Below are positions 1 to 6,970 of a DNA stretch of 12,486 nucleotides, piece by piece. The stretch spans positions 1-12,486 of the forward strand of contig USQH01000035.1 in the NCBI GenBank assembly GCA_900556765.1, written 5' to 3'. Origin of the DNA: an uncultured Oscillospiraceae bacterium. GTDB lineage: Bacteria > Bacillota > Clostridia > Oscillospirales > Acutalibacteraceae. Within the stretch, counting starts at the first letter, position 1, and every line of letters starts with the position of its first letter. Made by a program: the position numbers and the translations under genes. The notes beneath the pieces are model-generated. The model was not told the DNA's origin and made no database searches. It worked only from the letters and a program-made list of their open reading frames with translations.

Positions 1-1
1 T

Positions 2-2755
2 AAGGACGCCAAAAAGAAGCTTGACAACGCGCTTAAGGATATTAAAAACGGCTGGAGTGACTATAATACTCAGTACGCAAGTTTTGAGGAACAGATAACC
101 GCGGCGGAGAAAAAGATCAAGGAAGCCCAGGATCTGGTCAACGAGCAGAAAAAGACGCTCGCCGCCGCCGAAAAAAAATACAATAACGCCAAATCTCAGC
201 TTGCTGCGTCGCGTAAAAAACTCGACGAGGGCTGGGCTGAATACAACAAGTCATTGGCAGAGTACAACGAGGGACTGGAAAAAGTTCAGGCTGCTAAGGA
301 CGAGATTGCACCGCAAAAGGAAAAACTTGATTCAGCCCGAAAGGACCTTGACGACGGCTGGAAAAAGTATAATTCTTCGCTTGCCACTTATAATCGTTCG
401 GTAAAATCGCTGGAAAGTTCCAAAAAGCAGTACGAAAAGGATCTTGCTAGCTACAACGAGCGCCTTGACGCTTATAATTCGAGCACCGAAAAGGATGAGC
501 TTGAAGCGATCGCACTTGCTGCAACAAAGGCCATACTGAATACACAAAAAGCCACCATTGCATCGACGGAAAAAAAGCTGCAAGAGTCCAAAAAGCAGCT
601 TGACGAATCCAAAATCAAACTGGAGGACGGCGAAGCCGAGTATGAAGCCGGTTTGGCTAAGTATAATGAGGGCTACGCTAAGATAGCCGCGGCGGAGGAA
701 AAGCTTAACAAGAGTCTGCCCGCGCTTCAGGATGCCAAAAAGAAACTGGACGAAGGCGAAAAAGAATATAAAGAGGGCGAAAAAGAGCTTGACGATGCGT
801 ATGACGAGATTACCAAGGGCAAAAAGGAAATCGCAAACGCCGAAAAACAGATCAAGCAATCGCAAAATGAACTGAATAAAAAGAAAAAAGAAGCCAATTC
901 CGAGTTTGCGAAGAACAAAGATAAGCTAAACGATGCCGAAAACGAATATCAAACCGGTATGAACGAGTATGAGGACGGCATCACCAAGTACGATGAGTCA
1001 AAGGTGGAGGTTGAGCAAAAGCTCAGCGACGGCGCTGCTCAGATACAGAGTGCCGGACTGTTTTTGACCGAGATCGAGGATGACAAGTGGTACGTTTACT
1101 CGCGTAACGATGCCGTGACCGGATACTCAGGTTTGAACGACGACACCTCGCGTATCGATGCTCTGGCAGGAATATTCCCCGTATTCTTCCTGATAGTCGC
1201 TGCGCTGGTCTGCCTGACCACCATGTCACGCATGGTCGAGGAGCAGCGTACCCAGATGGGTACCTACAAGGCGCTCGGCTACTCCAGACGTCAGATACTC
1301 TTTAAGTACATGATTTACGCCTTCTCGGCGAGCATAATCGGCGGAATCATCGGTCAGATATGCTGTGTGCAGATATTCCCGCGCGCCATATCCGGCGCAT
1401 ATTCAAGCCTTTACCGTCTGCCGGAGATGCGTATTGTGTTCCCGTGGGCGATGGCTGCGGTATCGCTGCTGGTAGGACTCGCGTGTACGGCACTTGTGAC
1501 CTACATCTGCTGCCGCAAGGAGATACGCTCAGTCACAGCCGCACTTATCCGTCCGAAGGCACCTAAGGTCGGCAGACAGATACTGCTTGAACGTATCCCG
1601 AAGATTTGGAATCTCTTTAATTTCTCATACAAGATTACTATACGCAATCTGTTCAGGTACAAGGTGCGCTTCTTTATGACCGTTATCGGCATAACGGGCT
1701 GCATGGCTCTGATAGTGTCCGGTTTCGGACTGCAAAACTCAATTTCTCCGATTGTCGACCTTCAGTTCGGCCATATCAGCTCGTACGATTACCTTGTTTC
1801 AATGTATGAACAGTACGACAATGACACTGCCGCTAAGTGCAGGACGGAACTGCTGAAGGATGATGCAATAGGTAACATCGTCTTTACGCGTCAGATCGAC
1901 GGAACCGTTACGTCAAAGTCGGTCAGCGAGGAAATGAATTACGTTTACCTTCTCGTGCCGCAGAACGTCGATGATTATCAGAAAATGGTACGTCTTGAGG
2001 ATGCGGACACCGGCGAGACAGTCAAAATGCAGGACGGCAGCGCCGTTATCACCGAGAAAATGGCAAAACAGCTTAATGTCGGCGTCGGTAACAGCATTAC
2101 CTTCCACCGCGGTACAGACAAATATACCGTCAAGGTCAGCGGAATAACCAAAAATTATGTTTACCATTATATTTATATAACACCTGCAACTTTTGAAAAG
2201 CTGTTCGGCACCGATATTACTTATAACAGCTTTATCGGAACCGCCGCGCACGGCTCGGTCGACTCCGAAAAGCTGCTTGCGAAAAATTCAAACTTCCTCA
2301 CGGTCATGCAGGTCGATTCGCTCGGCAAATCCATGGAGGACACACTGTCAAGTATGTACCTCGTGGTGGCAATCCTTATAATTTCCGCCGGCTGCCTTGC
2401 GATAGTTGTTCTGTACAATTTGACCAATATCAGCATCTCCGACCGCGTTCGCGAGATCGCTACCACAAAGGCGCTTGGATTTACGCATAAGGAAGCCAAC
2501 ATGTATGTTTTCCGTGAAAACATCATCATGACCGTAATAGGTCTGATATTCGGTAACATATTCGGTTACCTGCTGGCACAGTTGATGATAAATATGGTCG
2601 AAGTTGATATGGTAATGTTCTCGCGTACCATTCTCCCGTCGTCCTACATTTACTCGTCTCTGATAACCATTTTCATAACCATATTAGTCGATTTAATGAT
2701 GTCAAGGAAGATCAAGAATATAAGCATGGTCGAATCCTTGAAATCAATCGAATAA
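2..2755 (+). CDS. FtsX-like ABC transporter permease with long coiled-coil ectodomain (5' end outside window)
   Basis: The reading frame is open from base 2, so the gene begins upstream; 917 residues are visible. The first ~345 residues (to about base 1040) are a Lys/Glu/Ala-rich coiled coil with recurring 'LDxGWxxYNxSL' and 'YNEGxxK' type motifs. A 'KWYVYSRND' segment leads into the membrane part, which has seven hydrophobic helices: three at about 1165-1520, one near 1670-1735 and three at about 2350-2700. 'VEEQRTQMGTYKALGYS' after the first helix and 'DRVREIATTKALGF' near the end are the cytoplasmic FtsX-family signatures, one per FtsX domain. The family normally has one more N-terminal helix and works with a separate ATP-binding subunit; both would lie before the window. 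Such permeases move or release substrates at the envelope or act mechanically on envelope proteins; the substrate here is unknown. The surface protein gene follows after 23 bases, so the two are probably cotranscribed. Family assignment is firm, function is not. Confidence 0.92.
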   Translation, partial: KDAKKKLDNALKDIKNGWSDYNTQYASFEEQITAAEKKIKEAQDLVNEQKKTLAAAEKKYNNAKSQLAASRKKLDEGWAEYNKSLAEYNEGLEKVQAAKDEIAPQKEKLDSARKDLDDGWKKYNSSLATYNRSVKSLESSKKQYEKDLASYNERLDAYNSSTEKDELEAIALAATKAILNTQKATIASTEKKLQESKKQLDESKIKLEDGEAEYEAGLAKYNEGYAKIAAAEEKLNKSLPALQDAKKKLDEGEKEYKEGEKELDDAYDEITKGKKEIANAEKQIKQSQNELNKKKKEANSEFAKNKDKLNDAENEYQTGMNEYEDGITKYDESKVEVEQKLSDGAAQIQSAGLFLTEIEDDKWYVYSRNDAVTGYSGLNDDTSRIDALAGIFPVFFLIVAALVCLTTMSRMVEEQRTQMGTYKALGYSRRQILFKYMIYAFSASIIGGIIGQICCVQIFPRAISGAYSSLYRLPEMRIVFPWAMAAVSLLVGLACTALVTYICCRKEIRSVTAALIRPKAPKVGRQILLERIPKIWNLFNFSYKITIRNLFRYKVRFFMTVIGITGCMALIVSGFGLQNSISPIVDLQFGHISSYDYLVSMYEQYDNDTAAKCRTELLKDDAIGNIVFTRQIDGTVTSKSVSEEMNYVYLLVPQNVDDYQKMVRLEDADTGETVKMQDGSAVITEKMAKQLNVGVGNSITFHRGTDKYTVKVSGITKNYVYHYIYITPATFEKLFGTDITYNSFIGTAAHGSVDSEKLLAKNSNFLTVMQVDSLGKSMEDTLSSMYLVVAILIISAGCLAIVVLYNLTNISISDRVREIATTKALGFTHKEANMYVFRENIIMTVIGLIFGNIFGYLLAQLMINMVEVDMVMFSRTILPSSYIYSSLITIFITILVDLMMSRKIKNISMVESLKSIE

Positions 2756-2778
2756 AATCTTTACAGGAGGGAATCTCA

Positions 2779-5694
2779 ATGAAAAAGGCAACTCGACTGC
2801 TCAGCAAGGCAGTAGCTCTGCTGATAGTCACTCTGCTTGTTGTATCGACATTCAGCACTCTCGGCGTTTTTGCTTCGCCTGACGAGCAGTTCAATGTGAC
2901 ATGGTACAACGGTACGCAGAAAGTCAAAGAGGATATCGTTAACGATGGCGAGACCGCAAGTTTTGACACCGTTGTCAACGGTATTCCGCAGAAAGCCGCC
3001 GACGATGAGTATGCATATACTTTCATTGGCTGGAACACCGATCCTGATGCTGAAACAGCGCTTGCACTCTCTACTTCAGCGGATGGCAAAACCTATTACA
3101 GTGAAGAAGTCCATAACGACACTGATTACTATGCCGTTTTTGACAAAACTCCGCTGAAAAACATCAAGTACACCGTAGAGTGGATAAACGGCGATACGGT
3201 TATGCACACAGATAAAATAAAAAAGGGTGGTAAAGCGCTTTACTCCACCGTCCTGTGCGGTACACCGGAAAAGGCGTCCGACGACGAGATCACTTACAAA
3301 TTCGTCGGCTGGAACACCGATCCCGACGCCACCGAGGCTCTGCCGCTGGTGACCAATGTCGCAAAGACCCATTACTACAGTGCTGCTGTTACAGCTGACA
3401 TCAAGTACTACGCTATATTCAAGTCATCCATTCAGGATACCAATAAGCCGCTCCATACCGTTCTGTGGAAGAACGGCGACAAGGTCGTACACAAGGATGT
3501 CAAAGAAATCAAAGACGGTACAAACGCAATTTACTCCGTTTTGATGTTCGGTAAGCCCAAGAAGGCATCAGACGAACTTTATGATTACAAGTTCATCGGT
3601 TGGAACACCGATCCCGACGCGACCGAAGCTCTTGACCTCAAATACGTCAACGGCATCTATTACAGCGGCCCGATCTATGAAGATACCGATATGTACGCTA
3701 TCTTCGAGGCCATTCCGAAGGCTGCAACCCATATGGTCACATGGATGAACGGCGATGAGGAAATCTACACCGAGCGCGTCAGAAATGACGTTGCCGCCGA
3801 GTACAACAAGCTCATCTACGGAACTCCCGCCAAGGAAGAGACCGACCGCTATATCTACAATTTCATCGGCTGGAGCACCGATCCCGACGCCACCGCGGCG
3901 GAGACCATCGTTGCGACTGACGAGGACGTAGTTTACTACGCCGTATTCGAGGCGGTTGACAAGAACAATACCTGCGTCGTTACATGGAAAAACGGCGACG
4001 AAGTCCTTTTTGAACAGAAGATCAAGAAGGGCTCCCGTTCGAGCTACAACACCGTTCTCAACGGCGTCCCGTACAAGCCCGCCGACGATGACTACACCTA
4101 TGAATTCATCGGCTGGAACACCGATCCCGACGCTGAACAAGCTATTGAACTGATTTTCACCGGTGTTTCGTACAAAAGCGATAAGGTATCCGAGAATACC
4201 ACTTATTACGCCATTTTCAAAGCAACCGAGAAGGACGACAGTGACCGCAAGGTGTTCACCGTTCTGTGGAAAAACGGCGACGTAGTTCTGCACCATGACA
4301 CTAACGAAATATATAAGGGCACCAACGCCATTTATCCAGTCGCTCTGTTCGGTATACCCGAAAAGGCTGAGGATGAAGAATACACCTACGAGTTCATCGG
4401 TTGGAACACCGATCCCGACGCTACCGAAGCTCTCGATTTGAAATATGCGGCGGGTATCTATTACAGCGGCCCGATCTATGAGGATACCGTACTGTACGCT
4501 ATTTTCAAAGCTGTCCCGAAGGATCCTGTAGAACCTGTTGTCGAGTACACCGTCAATTGGAAAAACGGCGACGAGATCATCTTTACTCAGCAGGTAGAAG
4601 AGGGCGACACCTCTATCTACAACAAGCTGATTAACGGTACTCCTAAAAAGGCCAGCGACGATGAGTACGATTACACCTTCATCGGCTGGAATACCGATCC
4701 CGATGCTACCGAGGCTCTGCCGCTCTATGAGAGCAGCAGCCGCTTTGTAAGCGACGCTGTCTATGGCAATATCGACTATTATGCGATTTTCAAGGCGGAG
4801 GAGAAGGAGCCTGTCGTCAATCCGTTTAAAAAGTATACCGTACTGTGGAAAAATGGCGACAAACTGATCCACCACGATTACAAGGAAATCAAGGAAGGCA
4901 CCAGAGCCATCTATATGGTTTCAGTTTTCGGTATACCCGAAAAGGCCGAGGACGATGACTACACCTACGAGTTTATCGGCTGGAATACCGATCCCGATGC
5001 TACCGAGGCTCTCGATCTCGAGCTTAAGAACAACATTTATTACAGTGAGCTTATTTACGAAGATACCACCTATTACGCTATCTTCAAGGCTGTTCCGAAA
5101 GATCCTGTCAATCCCATTACCAAGTATACAGTAACATGGATGGTTAACGGTAATGCGCACAGTGGACAGTATGATTTGGGAGATATTCCGACCTATGATA
5201 CCGCAGTTGAGATGCCTGCAAAGGCGTCCACCGCTCAGTACGATTACGAGTTCATCGGTTGGAACACCGTTGAGAATTCCGATACCGCTCTTGATTTCGA
5301 TGTTGAGAACGGCGTTTACAGCGCTCCCGCAGTAACCGGGGATGCTGTCTACTATCCGGTGTTTAAGGCAAACGTCCGCAGCTACACCGTTACTTGGGTG
5401 GTTGACGGCAAAACCACCGAGGAAGTCTACGAATACGGCGCAATGCCTGAGTTCAAGGGTTCGACCGATAAGGCATCCGACGATAAGTACTACTATAGAT
5501 TTATCGGTTGGGATAAGCAGATCGTTGCTGTCGAGGCTGACGTGACCTACACTGCCGTTTACGAGCAGAAGGAAATCACCTCACCGAAGACCGGCGATAC
5601 CGCAGGCATCCTTTGGATGGTACTGGGCGCTGTCTCCCTCATCGGAGGCGCGGCACTGACCGTATTTAAAAAGAAAATGTGCATCGTAAAATGA
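2779..5694 (+). CDS. Secreted, wall-anchored protein with ten InlB/Listeria-Bacteroides-type repeats
   Basis: This is a 971-residue surface protein. Residues 1-32 form a signal peptide (MKKATR basic start, hydrophobic core, cleavage likely after VFA). Residues ~38-930 are ten tandem repeats of about 81-97 residues. Each runs from a 'VxWxNGD' strand, through 'GxPxKAxDDxYxY', to 'FIGWNTDPDATEAL' and a closing 'DTxYYAIFKA'. The layout matches the Flg_new / InlB B-repeat type beta-grasp family, although the sequence is divergent. Repeats 9 and 10 are shorter and lose the DPDAT segment. The C-terminus has SPKTGD (residues 935-940), a hydrophobic helix and a lysine-rich tail, which is the layout of a sortase substrate with a non-LPXTG signal. 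The start is set by aggaggg at 2765-2771. It probably acts outside the cell in adhesion or as a stalk; no catalytic domain is seen. It is likely in one operon with the permease. A ligand cannot be inferred. Confidence 0.9.
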   Translation: MKKATRLLSKAVALLIVTLLVVSTFSTLGVFASPDEQFNVTWYNGTQKVKEDIVNDGETASFDTVVNGIPQKAADDEYAYTFIGWNTDPDAETALALSTSADGKTYYSEEVHNDTDYYAVFDKTPLKNIKYTVEWINGDTVMHTDKIKKGGKALYSTVLCGTPEKASDDEITYKFVGWNTDPDATEALPLVTNVAKTHYYSAAVTADIKYYAIFKSSIQDTNKPLHTVLWKNGDKVVHKDVKEIKDGTNAIYSVLMFGKPKKASDELYDYKFIGWNTDPDATEALDLKYVNGIYYSGPIYEDTDMYAIFEAIPKAATHMVTWMNGDEEIYTERVRNDVAAEYNKLIYGTPAKEETDRYIYNFIGWSTDPDATAAETIVATDEDVVYYAVFEAVDKNNTCVVTWKNGDEVLFEQKIKKGSRSSYNTVLNGVPYKPADDDYTYEFIGWNTDPDAEQAIELIFTGVSYKSDKVSENTTYYAIFKATEKDDSDRKVFTVLWKNGDVVLHHDTNEIYKGTNAIYPVALFGIPEKAEDEEYTYEFIGWNTDPDATEALDLKYAAGIYYSGPIYEDTVLYAIFKAVPKDPVEPVVEYTVNWKNGDEIIFTQQVEEGDTSIYNKLINGTPKKASDDEYDYTFIGWNTDPDATEALPLYESSSRFVSDAVYGNIDYYAIFKAEEKEPVVNPFKKYTVLWKNGDKLIHHDYKEIKEGTRAIYMVSVFGIPEKAEDDDYTYEFIGWNTDPDATEALDLELKNNIYYSELIYEDTTYYAIFKAVPKDPVNPITKYTVTWMVNGNAHSGQYDLGDIPTYDTAVEMPAKASTAQYDYEFIGWNTVENSDTALDFDVENGVYSAPAVTGDAVYYPVFKANVRSYTVTWVVDGKTTEEVYEYGAMPEFKGSTDKASDDKYYYRFIGWDKQIVAVEADVTYTAVYEQKEITSPKTGDTAGILWMVLGAVSLIGGAALTVFKKKMCIVK
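2890..5565 (+). repeat. Ten-unit coding tandem repeat inside the surface protein
   Basis: Units begin at the conserved Trp codons near 2902, 3181, 3466, 3742, 3985, 4267, 4558, 4846, 5137 and 5395, giving spacings of about 243-291 bases. Conservation is strong at the DNA level around the GWNTDPDA core (variants of 'ggctggaacaccgatcccga' recur). This suggests relatively recent duplication or gene conversion rather than old divergence. Units 3, 6 and 8 share a subtype ('VLWKNGD', 'EIKxGTxAIY', 'EALDL', 'YEDT'). Units 2, 5 and 7 share another with a shorter, more variable middle. Confidence 0.9.
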
Positions 5695-5743
5695 TCACTC
5701 TGATCGGCGTATTTATCTGCGCCGAGACCTGATCCGATCAATT

Positions 5744-5780
5744 GATAATTGCAGGCGGATTTATTCCGTCTGCAATTATC
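5744..5780. terminator. Strong hairpin after the surface protein gene (possible terminator, no U tract)
   Basis: The arms 5744-5759 and 5765-5780 pair over 16 positions, with one G-U wobble, around a 5-base loop (tttat). It lies 50 bases after the surface protein stop codon. No run of T follows on either strand, so it is not a textbook intrinsic terminator. It may protect the 3' end of the mRNA or reduce read-through. A weaker match, tgatcgg/ccgatca (5701-5707 and 5734-5740), lies just before it. Confidence 0.55.
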
Positions 5781-5873
5781 TCTGTAATCAGACGACGCGA
5801 TCCGGATGCGATACGCTGCATCAGACAACAAAGACAGTGCTGAATTATTACATAAAAAACGGAGGGATTTGCT

Positions 5874-6353
5874 ATGACCAACGCAAATGACAAATCATAC
5901 GATCCGATATTTGACACAACCTTTCCGGCACCTGCTCATTCCGACAATGCCGCCGATAATATGCAGTCAAATCCGCTTAAAAACGGGATGACCGAATCGG
6001 ACGCGGCCAATAATAAGGCTGCGGCTGATGAAATAATCACCGAAATGCAGCGCAAGCGTTCCGGCGGAAACAAATCGGCAAAAAAAGCCGAAGCATCGGT
6101 GAAAAAGGGAAAAGACCCGTTCAAGATCGTACTCTCCGTTGCCGTTGTAATTTTGGCGGCGGTTTGCATTATGTTAAGCGTACAGGTAGCGAGTCTCAAA
6201 AAGCAGGTCAACAACTTTGACGTTACTTATATTGATAAAAAGATCAATGAACTGCGTGAAGAGATCGAAAAGTCGCAGACTGAGCTTATCAGCGATATCG
6301 GCGATGCTATCGGAGAGATCAGAGGCCAGCTTTCCACACAACCGACGCAGTAA
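5874..6353 (+). CDS. Small single-pass membrane protein with coiled-coil tail, function unknown
   Basis: This 159-residue protein matches no family I recognise by eye. Residues 1-80 are polar and probably disordered, ending in a Lys-rich stretch (60-81: RKRSGG, KKAE, KKGK). Residues 84-105 form one transmembrane helix (KIVLSVAVVILAAVCIM region). Residues 106-155 have heptad-like spacing (LKKQV, IDKKINELREEIEKS, LISDIGDAI) consistent with a coiled coil. There is no cleavable signal, and the positive charge before the helix predicts the N-terminus inside and the coil outside. Start is set by ggaggg at 5861-5866. It sits between the surface protein and the carrier/condensation genes, so it could be a membrane scaffold for either, but nothing in the sequence shows a partner. 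The stop codon falls inside a 41-bp tandem repeat. Confidence 0.8.
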   Translation: MTNANDKSYDPIFDTTFPAPAHSDNAADNMQSNPLKNGMTESDAANNKAAADEIITEMQRKRSGGNKSAKKAEASVKKGKDPFKIVLSVAVVILAAVCIMLSVQVASLKKQVNNFDVTYIDKKINELREEIEKSQTELISDIGDAIGEIRGQLSTQPTQ

Positions 6354-6432
6354 TTTACCAATATATCGCAGAATTTGTACAACCGGCGCAGCAATCGGCC
6401 CATTTGTAGCACAATTTGAACATTTGGTGCAG
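6339..6432 (+). repeat. Degenerate 41-bp tandem repeat across the 3' end of the small membrane protein gene
   Basis: The motif caaccgacgcag (6339-6350) recurs as caaccggcgcag at 6380 and catttggtgcag at 6421, exactly 41 bases apart each time. The first two 41-base units agree at about 30 of 41 positions, including a shared 'aatttg' near their ends. The third unit keeps only its first ~16 positions recognisably. The stop codon at 6351-6353 lies in the first unit; the rest is non-coding. Confidence 0.65.
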
Positions 6433-6472
6433 TAATTAAACGCTGTTTGCCGTAAAAAACCTCAAATAAAGC

Positions 6473-6503
6473 AGGGACTCGGACGATAATGTCGGTCGAG
6501 CCT
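6473..6503 (+). terminator. Imperfect hairpin before the carrier gene (weak terminator candidate)
   Basis: The segments agg, ctcg and gac pair with gtc, cgag and cct around the loop gataat, with small bulges. A short pyrimidine stretch (ctttc) follows. It would separate the small membrane protein transcript from the carrier cassette, but it is too irregular and T-poor to be sure. Confidence 0.3.
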
Positions 6504-6551
6504 CTTTCACTGTAAAAAAATAATTATAAATAACCCTTTCGGAGGATACTT

Positions 6552-6794
6552 ATGTCAGTTTCAGAAGCTGTTATTAACGCACTCGTAAAGGTCACCGGCA
6601 CCGACGCAAATGAATTGAATGAAAATCAGAATTTTGACCTTATCGAAAACGATATAATTGATTCGCTTTCGATTGTCGCAATGCTGGAAGATATTGAACA
6701 AAGTCTCAAATGCAGACTTGACATCGGCGATTTTGACGGCGAGGACTTTACTTCGGTCAACACCATTGTCGCCGCTGTTTCGAAAAAGGTTTGA
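6552..6794 (+). CDS. Free-standing carrier protein, DltC-like (carrier 1)
   Basis: This is an 80-residue phosphopantetheine carrier protein. The attachment serine is S38 in 'IIDSLSIVAML', the usual DSL context at the start of helix 2. The layout 'NFDLIENDIIDSLSIVAMLEDIE...LDIGDFDGEDFTSVNTIVAAV' closely follows D-alanyl carrier proteins (DltC: 'FExGLLDSMGTVQLL ... SEFDRKEWDTPNKI'), more than fatty-acid ACPs. Start is set by ggagg at 6541-6545. It should be converted to holo form by a phosphopantetheinyl transferase encoded elsewhere, and then hold an acyl or aminoacyl thioester. It is the first gene of the four-gene set with a condensation enzyme, a second carrier and an adenylation enzyme. 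It may be the partner of the adenylation enzyme, by analogy to DltA-DltC, but this is inference. No dlt symbol is given because the pathway context differs from the dlt operon. Confidence 0.88.
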   Translation: MSVSEAVINALVKVTGTDANELNENQNFDLIENDIIDSLSIVAMLEDIEQSLKCRLDIGDFDGEDFTSVNTIVAAVSKKV

Positions 6795-6900
6795 GCGGCT
6801 TAACAAAAGTCAAGAGCCGCACGGGCTGCCGACCCGCCGTATCGGCGCTATAAAATTCACATTCACTGCCCCACGATGCAGCGGTCGGGCATGAATACCG

Positions 6901-6952
6901 CGGTCAGCTTCCCTGCGACCGTGATGAATTTACCGACCACTTCCCTGTGGTC
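6901..6952 (+). promoter_or_regulatory. Two consecutive hairpins with a shared TTCCCTG core in the leader of the condensation gene
   Basis: Hairpin one: cggtc (6901-6905) pairs with gaccg (6917-6921). Hairpin two: gaccac (6935-6940) pairs perfectly with gtggtc (6947-6952) around the loop ttccct. Both present 'cttccctg' at the tip or 3' shoulder and are followed by gtga or caCGA-like bases. The second ends three bases before the aaaggag ribosome binding site of the condensation gene, so it could affect translation or bind a regulator. The rest of the 176-base spacer (6795-6970) contains a short gcggct/agccgc stem (6795-6820) and no convincing gene. Confidence 0.45.
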
Positions 6953-6970
6953 ACGAAAGGAGAGTTGGAT

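Noticed and set aside
332..918. Minus-strand open frames opposite the permease coiled coil, rich in Phe and Leu
   Set aside because: They are the complement of Lys/Glu codons (aaa/gaa read as ttt/ttc), so apparent hydrophobic proteins are an artefact.
3568..4875. A 435-codon open frame on the minus strand inside the surface protein gene
   Set aside because: It follows from the repeat periodicity of the sense gene: its translation repeats the same valine/isoleucine-rich pattern each unit. It has no ribosome binding site and lies fully inside a convincing secreted protein gene.
2890..5565. CRISPR-like array
   Set aside because: The repeats are long, in frame, variable and coding, without short identical repeats and unique spacers.
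6510..6540. Promoter with TATAAA near 6527 before carrier 1
   Set aside because: The AT-rich stretch has no acceptable -35 element at 16-18 bases, and the start of transcription would fall almost on the ribosome binding site. A promoter is possible but unsupported.
6947..6970. Upstream in-frame ATG for the condensation gene
   Set aside because: The aaaggag site lies between this ATG and the one at 6971, at proper distance for the latter; the upstream ATG overlaps the hairpin arm.
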